Source of the DNA: SZUA-545 sp050297855
GTDB taxonomy: Bacteria > Campylobacterota > Campylobacteria > Campylobacterales > SZUA-545
Length of the DNA stretch: 64,000 nucleotides
Reading direction: 5' to 3'
Assembly (NCBI GenBank): GCA_050297855.1
Contig: JBNKTC010000004.1
Span: forward strand, 124,001 to 188,000
Part shown: positions 45,729 through 53,083 of the stretch, one piece after another
Layout of the letters: every line of letters starts with the position of its first letter
Position numbering within the stretch: the stretch's first letter is position 1
Program-made: the position numbers and the translations under genes
Notes under the pieces: model-generated
Databases searched by the model: none
The model's input: the letters and a program-made list of their open reading frames with translations, nothing else
Told to the model about the DNA's origin: nothing

Positions 45729-45956
45729 ATGATCGAAGTGTATGAAAAGGGGGGCGATATCGTGTATGTCGCCAAGGATCCCAATGAGCTGGAAGCTTTT
45801 GCCGAGTACCTGGAGGGGATATTCCCCGACGCGGCGCAGGAGCGTGTCCGGTGGGACAAAGGGATCGGGTTTAACGTATTAAAGGTCGATATCGCCGAGG
45901 ATGCGACAAAAAAAGATCTCCTGGACCTGCTGGAGCTATATGGGAGGATGCAATGA
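45729..45956 (+). CDS. Small uncharacterised protein
   Basis: This 75-residue acidic protein has an alternating beta/alpha pattern (IEVYEKGGDIVYVAKDP, NELEAFAEYLEGIF). No cysteine, signal peptide or membrane span is visible. ATG 45729 is preferred over GTG 45726; TAGGAGA lies just upstream. It overlaps the following thioredoxin gene by 4 bases, so the two are probably functionally linked. Confidence 0.65.
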   Translation: MIEVYEKGGDIVYVAKDPNELEAFAEYLEGIFPDAAQERVRWDKGIGFNVLKVDIAEDATKKDLLDLLELYGRMQ

Positions 45957-46276
45957 TAACGACAGTCGAAGAGTATGAAAAAACGGTGAGCGAAAACCCG
46001 GCGGTGCTGGTCTATTTCAGCTCCCCCTCCTGCAGCGTCTGCCACTCCCTTAAGCCCAAGGTGTTTGAAGCGGCGGCGGCGCGGTATGAGAAGATGGTGT
46101 GCGAGGAGGTGGATATCTCCGTAAGTCCCGAGATCGGGGCGAAACTGAACATCCTGGCGGCTCCGACGGTGGTGATCTTCCTGGACGGGAAAGAGTTCGT
46201 CAGGAAGAGCCGCGCCTTTTCCGTGGACGGGCTGCTCGATGAGATCGAGCGGCCCTATACGATCTTTTTAGGTTAG
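45953..46276 (+). CDS. Thioredoxin-family protein (CSVC active site)
   Basis: This 107-residue thioredoxin-fold protein has the active site CSVC in FSSPSCSVCHSLKPKV (Cys near 25 and 28) and a cis-Pro in LAAPTVVIFLDGK. The Ser-Val dipeptide differs from canonical Gly-Pro, which usually shifts redox potential. No signal peptide is present. It overlaps the small upstream gene by 4 bases, and its stop overlaps a convergent gene. Confidence 0.85.
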   Translation: MITTVEEYEKTVSENPAVLVYFSSPSCSVCHSLKPKVFEAAAARYEKMVCEEVDISVSPEIGAKLNILAAPTVVIFLDGKEFVRKSRAFSVDGLLDEIERPYTIFLG

Positions 46277-46701
46277 TTCTTGACATAACTCCAGCCGGTC
46301 ATCCCGTCGTGGGCCTGGGGAAAGAGTTCTGATTTTCCCGTAAAGTCGATGAGGTACATCGTCACATGGGAGATGTCGGCCGTATCTTCGAGGGGGATCG
46401 GCATCGGCAGCTCCTGGTGCGTCTGGGCAAAGCCCGCCTCTACCTGCCCGTTGCGAACGTCGGCGATGTCGGTGATCTTGTGTTCGAAGGCGAACTTCTC
46501 CAGGACGTTCCGTGCGATCTCGGGCGGGAGGCCGTCGGCGGTATTGAGGAAAAGGGAGAAGTGGACCCGCTCGCTCTTGCCTTCAAAATTGGTCGGGGCG
46601 GCCATGACGATGTGGCTGACCCCCTCCAGGGTGCTTTTGATCTCGATGATATCGAGCCATTTTTCGTTTTTCAGTATCTCTTCGGGGTTGATGTTCAACA
46701 T
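46273..46701 (-). CDS. Conserved hypothetical protein
   Basis: This 142-residue cytosolic protein has a mixed alpha/beta pattern: SHIVMAAPTNFEG, ERVHFSLFLNTADGLPPEIA, the QELPMPIPLED segment and HVTMYLIDFTG. I do not recognise the family. A TATAAT on the minus strand (46734-46729) lies 27 bases before its start, so it is transcribed on its own. It converges with the thioredoxin gene, sharing the tetranucleotide TTAG. Confidence 0.65.
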   Translation of the reverse strand: MLNINPEEILKNEKWLDIIEIKSTLEGVSHIVMAAPTNFEGKSERVHFSLFLNTADGLPPEIARNVLEKFAFEHKITDIADVRNGQVEAGFAQTHQELPMPIPLEDTADISHVTMYLIDFTGKSELFPQAHDGMTGWSYVKN

Positions 46702-46728
46702 AGTGGGTAAACCTTTTATAAAAGAGTG

Positions 46729-46734
46729 ATTATA
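46729..46734 (-). promoter_or_regulatory. -10 element for the 46273-46701 gene
   Basis: Perfect TATAAT on the minus strand, preceded by TTTTTTGT, fits the phylum's sigma-70 promoters. The start codon is 27 bases downstream. Confidence 0.5.
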
Positions 46735-46749
46735 ACAAAAAAGCGCGCG

Positions 46750-47406
46750 TCAGCTTTCGCTCAGCAGGGAGTAGCCGATCCCTTTGATCGACTTGATCGT
46801 AACGCCTGTAAGCAGTCTGCGCATATCGCGGATATGGCTGGCCAGGGCATTTTGCGAGGTCTCTTTACCTTCCCAGATAAAGTCGCGGAACTGTTCGTAG
46901 GTGACGATCTTGTCACGGTTTTTGACCAGGATGTAGATGATCTTCCGCTGGGTCGGGGTGAGGCGGAGGTTGATGTTCTCCCGCTCCAGCTCTTTTCCGG
47001 CAAAGATAAAGGTAAACCCGTTCCCCAGGTCGATCTCGTCGGTCTTGACGCGGTTGCGTACGGCTTTGACGATCCGCAACTCCAGCTCTTTCATGTCGAA
47101 GGGTTTCCGGATGTAATCCTCGCATCCCCTGGCAAACGCCTTGGAGAGAATGTCGATGGAATCCAGGGTCGAGATAAAGATGACCGGGAGCGTGATGTGG
47201 AGGTTGTTGATATAATCCAGCAGGTCCAGGGCATCGATCTCCGCCGGGGTGATGTCGAACACGGCGATATCGAAGGCATTGAAGTTGGCTTGGTTCAGCA
47301 GAGCCTCCGTGTTGCGGTAGGCCTGGCACTCAAACTGTTTTTTTTCAAAGTAGTCCCGGATTTTTTTGTTAAGAGCTGCGTCCTCTTCCAGCAATAGTAT
47401 TTTCAT
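46750..47406 (-). CDS. Orphan OmpR-type response regulator
   Basis: This 218-residue protein has a receiver domain (EED acidic cluster at 7-9; phosphoacceptor in IAVFDITPAE; Lys in YIRKPFDMKEL) and a winged-helix output domain (LRLTPTQRKIIYILVKN, NALASHIRDMRRLL, IKSIKGIGYSLL). The kinase partner is not adjacent. Its upstream region contains two ATGGAGA/TCTCCAT heptamers 11 bp apart, a candidate autoregulatory site. It diverges from the small gene at 47499. Confidence 0.9.
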   Translation of the reverse strand: MKILLLEEDAALNKKIRDYFEKKQFECQAYRNTEALLNQANFNAFDIAVFDITPAEIDALDLLDYINNLHITLPVIFISTLDSIDILSKAFARGCEDYIRKPFDMKELELRIVKAVRNRVKTDEIDLGNGFTFIFAGKELERENINLRLTPTQRKIIYILVKNRDKIVTYEQFRDFIWEGKETSQNALASHIRDMRRLLTGVTIKSIKGIGYSLLSES

Positions 47407-47434
47407 CGGTTAATTTTATACAAAAACTCCTGTA

Positions 47435-47452
47435 TCTCCATGATTTCTCCAT
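47435..47452. promoter_or_regulatory. Two TCTCCAT repeats at 11-bp spacing
   Basis: TCTCCAT at 47435-47441 and 47446-47452 lie in phase on the DNA, between the divergent response-regulator and small genes and just before the TATAAT at 47462. This is a possible binding site for the neighbouring OmpR-type regulator. Confidence 0.4.
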
Positions 47453-47461
47453 TTTTCCCCG

Positions 47462-47467
47462 TATAAT
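47462..47467 (+). promoter_or_regulatory. -10 element for the small gene
   Basis: A perfect TATAAT, 32 bases upstream of ATG 47499. The run ATTTTTCCCC precedes it. Confidence 0.45.
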
Positions 47468-47498
47468 TTAGGGTATATCTTTTGATTTTGGAGGTCCC

Positions 47499-47660
47499 AT
47501 GTTTAAAAAAGTGTGGTCTTTTCTCTTCCGATCCCGTAGACAGCGGGAAAACGAGCTGATCCGACACTCCCGGGTCCGTTTTCTCCACTACACGCCGACG
47601 CTGGCCGATTCCCCCAGCTGCAGCATCTATAAAAACAGAGGGCTAAAAGCCGCAGGCTGA
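47499..47660 (+). CDS. Small basic protein of 53 residues
   Basis: ATG 47499 opens a 53-codon frame with GGAGGT just upstream, a TATAAT promoter at 47462 and a terminator hairpin that overlaps its stop. The product starts MFKKVWSFLFRSRRQRENEL and is strongly basic, with a short hydrophobic N-terminal face that could bind membrane or nucleic acid. No family is known. An alternative is that the transcript is a small RNA. Confidence 0.5.
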   Translation: MFKKVWSFLFRSRRQRENELIRHSRVRFLHYTPTLADSPSCSIYKNRGLKAAG

Positions 47661-47672
47661 GAGCCCTTTCTT
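47639..47672 (+). terminator. Bipartite terminator hairpin
   Basis: AGGGCT (47639-47644) pairs with AGCCCT (47662-47667), and within it AGCC (47648-47651) pairs with GGCT (47655-47658). TTTCTTCC follows. It closes the small 47499 gene and precedes the aldo/keto reductase leader. Confidence 0.5.
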
Positions 47673-47755
47673 CCCGTCCTTTCCACTTCTCTTCTTACTG
47701 TAATAATCAAGTGAATTTGTTATGATACCGGTATAAAAACCTTAAAGGCATGCCC

Positions 47756-48775
47756 ATGGAATACAGATATATCGGCAAAAGCGGGCTTCGGGTCTCTCCC
47801 GTCTGTCTGGGGACAATGACATTCGGGATCGCCGCGGATAAAAAAGAGGCCTTTAGGATCATGGACAAGGCGTATGACGCGGGGATCAACTTTTTCGATA
47901 CTGCCGAGCTCTATCCCGTCCCGCCCAGCGGAAAGCTGGCGGGGGTGACGGAGGAGATCGTCGGGGAGTGGATGGCGGACAAGCCCAGAGACTCCCTGAT
48001 CATCGCGACGAAAGTGGCCGGAGCGGCCAGCGGCTGGTTTGTCCCGCCGATCCGTCACGGGATGACGGCGATCGACCGGCACCATATCAAACGGGGGATC
48101 GAGGGGAGCCTGAAACGGCTGAAGACCGACTATATCGACCTCTACCAGGTACACTGGCCCGATGCGGTCGTTCCTATCGAGGAGAGTATGGAGGCACTGG
48201 ACGCACTGGTTCGAGAAGGGAAGGTGCGCTACCTGGGGACCTCCAACGATACGGCGTACGGACTGACCAAGGCGAACTACACCGCCAAGTACAGGGGTTT
48301 TAAGCGGTTCGAATCGATCCAGAACAACTTCTCCATCCTTAACCAGCGTTTCCTGGATGAGCTGGCGGGGGCGTGCCGGGGCGAAGCAGTCTCCCTGCTT
48401 CCCTATTCACCGCTGGCCGGCGGGGTACTGACGGGGAAATACAACCAGAAGATCCTCCCGCCAAACGCCCGCTTTACCCAGTACCGCGCCAGTGCGGCCA
48501 AGCGCCAGGTCGCCATGGCAGACCGTTTTTTAAATAACCGGACGCTGGCATCGGTGGAGCGCTACATGGCGATCGCCGAAGGGTACGGGATGAGCGTGAC
48601 GACCCTGGCGACTGCCTGGAGCATGGATTTCGATTTTGTCGCCTCCACGATCATCGGGGCGACAAACGCGGATCAGCTTGACGATACCCTGGCGGCACTG
48701 GATGTGAAACTGAGCGAGGAGCTCAAAGCCGAGTGCCGTCAGGTACATAACGACATACTCTACCCGATGGGATAA
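47756..48775 (+). CDS. Aldo/keto reductase (Tas-like)
   Basis: This 339-residue TIM-barrel NADPH-dependent reductase has the family motifs: GKSGLRVSPVCLGTMTFG, the catalytic Asp and Tyr in NFFDTAELY, ATKVAG with Lys, and the C-terminal cofactor loop STIIGATNADQLDDTLAA. It resembles E. coli Tas/YajO-type enzymes. ATG 47756 is chosen because AAAGG lies 7 bases upstream; ATG 47750 is too close. The substrate is unknown. Confidence 0.9.
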   Translation: MEYRYIGKSGLRVSPVCLGTMTFGIAADKKEAFRIMDKAYDAGINFFDTAELYPVPPSGKLAGVTEEIVGEWMADKPRDSLIIATKVAGAASGWFVPPIRHGMTAIDRHHIKRGIEGSLKRLKTDYIDLYQVHWPDAVVPIEESMEALDALVREGKVRYLGTSNDTAYGLTKANYTAKYRGFKRFESIQNNFSILNQRFLDELAGACRGEAVSLLPYSPLAGGVLTGKYNQKILPPNARFTQYRASAAKRQVAMADRFLNNRTLASVERYMAIAEGYGMSVTTLATAWSMDFDFVASTIIGATNADQLDDTLAALDVKLSEELKAECRQVHNDILYPMG

Positions 48776-48777
48776 AC

Positions 48778-49275
48778 ATGACGACAGACAATCTAAAACT
48801 GGCCCGCTTCGATTTTGACACGACCCTGGCGATGCTGCGGGGGGATTTTGAACGCGTAGGCGGCAGCGATGCACTGGAAGATGTCAAGGAGATCTACCGG
48901 GGGGTGCTCTTTTTCAGCATCCAGAACCTCTACCAGCTCCGGCAGCTTTTTAAAGAGGGTACCGACGACTCTCTTGCCGCATGGATCGCCGACGGGGCAG
49001 GACGGTATAAAAAAGCGAGTATCGAGACCCTGACGATCTTTCGGACCAACCTGTTGCCGGAATCGGACTACGAAGGGATCGTGGAAGAGCTTCGGGAGTG
49101 TTATCTCGAACTGGCTCAATCGGAAGAGGAGGACGAGCTGCGGGAGATCAAGAAGAAGCTGGTCCTGACACTCTTCAGCCTCAACTTCACCCTTTTCTTC
49201 GAAGGAGGCGAGGAGGCGTATATGGAGGCCCAGGAGTGGCTCATGGACCGGGAGTTCGGGGATATTAAGGACTAA
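48778..49275 (+). CDS. Uncharacterised helical protein
   Basis: This 165-residue protein is acidic and almost entirely helical (YRGVLFFSIQNLYQLRQLF, EGIVEELRECYLELAQSEEE). It has no signal peptide or membrane span. It starts 2 bases after the aldo/keto reductase gene and is probably co-transcribed. Its stop overlaps that of the convergent sugar dehydrogenase gene. No family is recognised. Confidence 0.65.
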   Translation: MTTDNLKLARFDFDTTLAMLRGDFERVGGSDALEDVKEIYRGVLFFSIQNLYQLRQLFKEGTDDSLAAWIADGAGRYKKASIETLTIFRTNLLPESDYEGIVEELRECYLELAQSEEEDELREIKKKLVLTLFSLNFTLFFEGGEEAYMEAQEWLMDREFGDIKD

Positions 49276-50525
49276 AGCCGTGCCGTGGCGGTATCGTCGT
49301 CCAGAAAACTTTTGATATCGAAGACAACACTCTTATCGTGTGTAAGGCCTGAGATATCGAGCTCCCTAAACTCGTTGTGTGCAACGGCCAGGATGACAGC
49401 CTGATAGTCTGTTGCCGGTGATGTGATAAGGTCAAGCCCATATTCGTGTTTGACCTCTTGGGGGTCGGCCCAGGGATCGTAGACATCGATAGCACAGCCG
49501 AACTCCCCCAGCTCTTTGATCACGTCGATGACGCGGGAGTTACGGATATCGGGGCAGTTCTCTTTAAAGGTGATCCCCAGTACCAGTACCTTGGAGCCTT
49601 CGATGGTATGGCTTTTTTTGATCATCAGTTTGATCACCTGGTTGGCGACGTACATCCCCATGTTGTCATTAAGACGTCGGCCTGCCAGGATGATCTCGGG
49701 ATTATAGCCGACTGCCTGTGCTTTGTGGGTCAGGTAGTAGGGGTCGACACCGATACAGTGGCCTCCGACGAGACCTGGGCGGAAGGGGAGAAAGTTCCAC
49801 TTCGTCCCAGCCGCTTCCAGTACGGCAGTCGTGTCGATTCCCAGCTTATTAAAGATGATCGCCAGCTCGTTGACGAAGGCGATGTTGATATCCCGCTGGG
49901 AGTTTTCGATCACTTTTGCCGCCTCGGCAACTTTAATGGAAGGGGCCATGTGGGTCCCTGCGGTGATGATACTTTTATAGAGATTATCCACCTTCTGGGC
50001 AGTTGCAGGGGTACTCCCGGAGGTGACTTTGAGGATCTTGGTCACGGTGTGGGTTTTATCACCGGGATTGATCCGTTCGGGGGAGTAGCCACAGAAGAAG
50101 TCTTTGTTGAACTGCAGTCCGCTGACACGCTCTAGGACTGGAACACAATCTTCTTCCGTGCAACCAGGGTAGACCGTGCTTTCGTAGATGACGATATCCC
50201 CTTTTTTTAGGACTTTTCCGACCGTTTCACTCGCTTTGATGAGCGGGGTCAGGTTGGGGCGTTTGTGCTCGTCAATCGGGGTCGGAACGGTTACGACATA
50301 GACGGTTGCTTTTTCCATTGTCTGGGAATCTGCGGTAAATTCCATACCGTTTGCCAGGGCCTCTTTGAGCGCTTCTTCGGATACTTCCAGTGTCCGGTCA
50401 TAGCCGCGTTTCAGTTCGTCGATCCGTGTCTGAAAAATGTCAAATCCCGTAACCGGGTATTTCTTGGCAAACTCGACTGCCAGAGGCAGCCCGACATAAC
50501 CTAGTCCGATAATACATATATGCAT
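49272..50525 (-). CDS. UDP-N-acetylhexosamine 6-dehydrogenase (TviB/WbpO-like)
   Basis: This 417-residue NAD-dependent dehydrogenase oxidises C6 of a UDP-N-acetylhexosamine to the uronic acid. It has the Rossmann motif IGLGYVGLPLAVEFA, ESTVYPGCTEEDCVPVLE, the GYSPERINPGDK segment typical of the TviB branch, and the catalytic Cys in VGGHCIGVDPYYL. It lies 16 bases after the epimerase gene, so the pair probably makes an epimerised uronic acid for the surface glycan. The sugar specificity is inferred. Confidence 0.9.
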   Translation of the reverse strand: MHICIIGLGYVGLPLAVEFAKKYPVTGFDIFQTRIDELKRGYDRTLEVSEEALKEALANGMEFTADSQTMEKATVYVVTVPTPIDEHKRPNLTPLIKASETVGKVLKKGDIVIYESTVYPGCTEEDCVPVLERVSGLQFNKDFFCGYSPERINPGDKTHTVTKILKVTSGSTPATAQKVDNLYKSIITAGTHMAPSIKVAEAAKVIENSQRDINIAFVNELAIIFNKLGIDTTAVLEAAGTKWNFLPFRPGLVGGHCIGVDPYYLTHKAQAVGYNPEIILAGRRLNDNMGMYVANQVIKLMIKKSHTIEGSKVLVLGITFKENCPDIRNSRVIDVIKELGEFGCAIDVYDPWADPQEVKHEYGLDLITSPATDYQAVILAVAHNEFRELDISGLTHDKSVVFDIKSFLDDDTATARL

Positions 50526-50540
50526 GTTTTCCCTTGCTCT

Positions 50541-51593
50541 TTAGATCTTAAAAAATTGTCGGTACCATGAGATAAATTCGCTGATACCTTGTTGGATAGA
50601 GGTGTTTGGTTTATAGTCCAGGTCTTCGATCAGGTCACTTACGTCTGCATAGGTACTGGGAACATCACCCGGCTGGATCGGGAGCATATTCTTTTGGGCT
50701 GTCTTTCCCAGGGCTTTTTCGATGGCATTGATAAAGTCCAGGAGTTTGACCGGGTTGTTGTTGCCGATATTGTAGATCTTGTACGGGGCTTTGGAGCTTG
50801 ACGGATCGGGTTTTTTGCCGTCCCATTCCGGATTGCCCGCAGGTGGATTATCGATGACCCGTGTGATGCCTTCGACGATATCTTTGATGTAGGTGAAGTC
50901 CCGCTGCATCTCGCCGTAGTTAAAGACGTCGATGGGACGGTTTTCAAGGATCGCCTTGGTAAAGAGGAAAAGGGCCATATCGGGCCGTCCCCAGGGTCCG
51001 TAAACGGTGAAAAACCGGAGACCGGTCGTCGGCAATCCATAGAGATGGCTGTAGGTATGGGCCATCAGTTCATTGGACTTTTTGCTGGCAGCATAGAGTG
51101 AGATAGGGTGATCAACGTTGTCATGGGTCGAGAAAGGCTGTGACTCATTCAGGCCGTATACCGATGAACTGCTGGCATAGGCGAGATGTTTGACATCGTT
51201 GTGGCGGCACGCTTCAAGCAGGTTGACAAAGCCGACCATATTACTTTCGACGTAGGCATAGGGGTTGGTCAGGCTATAACGTACTCCTGCCTGGGCGGCA
51301 AGGTTGCAGACCTTATCGAATTTTTCTTCTTTAAAAAGCGCTTGGATGCCTTCCCTGTCTTCAAGGTTGAGCTGAATAAAACGGTAGTTTGGATATTTTG
51401 AGGAGGTTACGGATTTTCCGTACGCGATACTCTCTTTTTCTATACCGGTGTAAGCCAGCCGGCCGTATTTGACGTTGATATCGTAATAGTCGTTAATTGC
51501 ATCGATACCGACAACTTCATCCCCTCGTTCCAGAAGCTTCTGAGCCAGATGGAATCCGATAAATCCAGCAGTACCGGTTATTAAGTGTTTCAT
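50541..51593 (-). CDS. UDP-uronate 4-epimerase family protein
   Basis: This 350-residue extended SDR has the NAD motif TGTAGFIGFHLAQKL and the UDP-glucuronate epimerase signature GDEVVGIDAINDYYDINVKY. The catalytic Ser and YxxxK are in YASSSSVYG and SLYAASKKSNE. It interconverts gluco and galacto forms of UDP-uronic acids. I choose ATG 51593; GTG 51605 is only 16 bases from the -10 at 51621-51626. It is co-transcribed with the dehydrogenase downstream. Confidence 0.9.
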   Translation of the reverse strand: MKHLITGTAGFIGFHLAQKLLERGDEVVGIDAINDYYDINVKYGRLAYTGIEKESIAYGKSVTSSKYPNYRFIQLNLEDREGIQALFKEEKFDKVCNLAAQAGVRYSLTNPYAYVESNMVGFVNLLEACRHNDVKHLAYASSSSVYGLNESQPFSTHDNVDHPISLYAASKKSNELMAHTYSHLYGLPTTGLRFFTVYGPWGRPDMALFLFTKAILENRPIDVFNYGEMQRDFTYIKDIVEGITRVIDNPPAGNPEWDGKKPDPSSSKAPYKIYNIGNNNPVKLLDFINAIEKALGKTAQKNMLPIQPGDVPSTYADVSDLIEDLDYKPNTSIQQGISEFISWYRQFFKI

Positions 51594-51616
51594 AAAAATT
51601 GTCACTTTGCTTTTTG

Positions 51617-51629
51617 GGGTATTATACCC
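51617..51629 (-). promoter_or_regulatory. Palindromic -10 of the uronate operon
   Basis: GGGTAT-T-ATACCC is a perfect 13-bp palindrome containing TATAAT on the minus strand (51626-51621), 28 bases from the epimerase start. The symmetric arms around the -10 could bind a repressor. Confidence 0.5.
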
Positions 51630-51663
51630 GAAGAAAAACTAGAAATGCATGAAGCTGATTCGT

Positions 51664-51694
51664 TTAACTTTCTTTAAGAAAGATTCGTTAGAAT
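51664..51694 (+). promoter_or_regulatory. Promoter candidate for tRNA-Asn
   Basis: TAGAAT (51689-51694) lies 20 bases before the tRNA gene, with TTTCTTTAAG upstream. The same TAGAAT hexamer occurs in the trxB leader. Confidence 0.4.
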
Positions 51695-51713
51695 TTCGAT
51701 TCTTTTCTTCTGT

Positions 51714-51788
51714 TCCGGATTAGCTCAGTGGTAGAGTAGATGACTGTTAATCATTTGGTCGCTGGTTCGAATCCAGCATCCGGAGCCA
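51714..51788 (+). tRNA. tRNA-Asn (anticodon GTT)
   Basis: A full cloverleaf folds by eye. The acceptor stem TCCGGAT pairs with ATCCGGA, the D stem is GCTC/GAGT, and the anticodon stem is GATGA/TCATT with loop CTGTTAA. The T arm is GCTGG-TTCGAAT-CCAGC. G is the discriminator base, and CCA is encoded. Asn identity fits the GTT anticodon. The presence of gatB suggests that Asn-tRNA may be formed by transamidation of Asp-tRNA. Confidence 0.97.
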
Positions 51789-51860
51789 CTTCCACTTTCC
51801 TCATTAGACATCTTTTTCATATCTCTGAAAATCAAAGGTTTCCGAAGTACAGAATAGGGA

Positions 51861-52913
51861 TCAGAGTGTACTTGTATCTTCTCGCATGCTTTTTAGGAAT
51901 ATTCGTGTAAAAATAAAAAGAAGCGAAAGAATCAGCCCCCCGATAAAGCCAACTACGATGATCAGTTTCTTTTTGGGTTTTACAGGTTTTTCATTTTTAA
52001 TAATCTTACCGACAACTGCACTGTTTTGATAGTTGTGCGGCTGCAGATCGAGAAGGATCAGGGTCTTGATCTCTTCCAGTTTGTTCAGGTCATTGGTAAT
52101 TAGGGACTCTTTGTCCCGGTAGAGTTTCGGAAGTTGTGTCGTAGTGATCTCTTTTTTCTGCATTTCAAGGTTGACAAGCTTGAGTTTCGTTAACTCGACA
52201 TGATCTTCAAGGTTGCGTTTTTCCATAAGGTCCAACGCACTTAAAGAGGCATTCTTCTGCTTGGTTTTGTGAAGGCTTTTATTAATTGCAGAGAGTTGTT
52301 CCTCATATTGGCGCAGGAGTTTTTCATGGATCTCTATTTTTTTGTCAAGGGAGGGAAGGGTCTCTTTTTCGATGAGTTCGATCTTCTCCTGGTAGGTCGG
52401 AAGGGTGTTAGTATGAAGGAACTTGATCTTCCGTTCGATATCTTTTAGATCCTTCTTTTTATTTTCGATGACTTCGTTGATCTTTTTTTGGTGTTTATCG
52501 GCGATGTATGTGACGACATTCTGTATCTCGTTTTCCGCATTCTGTCCCTCAAAAGCGCGGGCTTTGATTTCGATGAAGTTGTTTTGGCCTTTAAGGGCAC
52601 TGATCTTTTCGATCCAGGCCAGACGGCCCTTTTCAGCTTTTAACAGATCAATATAAATAACGTCGAGTTCTTTCACAAGCCGTATGGCATTATCGACTAA
52701 AAGCTCCTTATCAGCCTGTTTGTATTGCCCGATTTCAATAATGGCTTTTGCCTCAAAGATTGGTGTGGCGCTTAGGGCATAGATGATAGCAGACAGTGTC
52801 GCGATTGATGTGATAGCTAGGATGATGATTTTATTTTTTAGGATTGTATGGATAAGTTTCCGAAGGTCTATTTCATCTTCTCTATACATGGTCTCATTAT
52901 TATTCTGTTGCAT
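51861..52913 (-). CDS. Wzz-like polysaccharide chain-length determinant
   Basis: This 350-residue inner-membrane protein has transmembrane segments near 28-48 and 312-334 enclosing a long periplasmic coiled coil (about 150-270), the layout of Wzz/PCP proteins that set glycan chain length. The N-terminal EIDLRKLIHTILKNKIIILA is typical of the Wzz domain, and PVKPKKKLIIVVGFIGGLIL marks the second span. The tyrosine-kinase domain is absent. It is A+T-richer than its neighbours, as polysaccharide genes often are. Confidence 0.85.
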   Translation of the reverse strand: MQQNNNETMYREDEIDLRKLIHTILKNKIIILAITSIATLSAIIYALSATPIFEAKAIIEIGQYKQADKELLVDNAIRLVKELDVIYIDLLKAEKGRLAWIEKISALKGQNNFIEIKARAFEGQNAENEIQNVVTYIADKHQKKINEVIENKKKDLKDIERKIKFLHTNTLPTYQEKIELIEKETLPSLDKKIEIHEKLLRQYEEQLSAINKSLHKTKQKNASLSALDLMEKRNLEDHVELTKLKLVNLEMQKKEITTTQLPKLYRDKESLITNDLNKLEEIKTLILLDLQPHNYQNSAVVGKIIKNEKPVKPKKKLIIVVGFIGGLILSLLFIFTRIFLKSMREDTSTL

Positions 52914-52952
52914 CGAGCACCTTTGTTGTTTTTGTGAAATATTACCAATCTT

Positions 52953-52994
52953 TACGTTAAAGGGGCACTAAACTGTTAATAGAGAATTAACGTA
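52953..52994. promoter_or_regulatory. Inverted repeats between wzz-like and sugar transferase genes
   Basis: TACGTTAA (52953-52960) is inverted as TTAACGTA (52987-52994). Inside, GTTAAT (52975-52980) is inverted as ATTAAC (52986-52991). The elements lie between divergent genes and may bind a regulator. Confidence 0.35.
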
Positions 52995-53021
52995 TTCATG
53001 GTACAAATGAAAAAACAGACC

Positions 53022-53055
53022 CCTAAACAGTAACAAACTGTTTTTAGGATAAAAT
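53022..53055 (+). promoter_or_regulatory. Hairpin and -10 before the sugar transferase gene
   Basis: CCTAAACAG (53022-53030) pairs with CTGTTTTTAGG (53038-53048) with two extra T residues. TAAAAT (53050-53055), a possible -10, follows at once. The gene starts with GTG 53084. Confidence 0.35.
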
Positions 53056-53083
53056 TCTTGCAAGTAACGAAAAAGGTTAGTGT

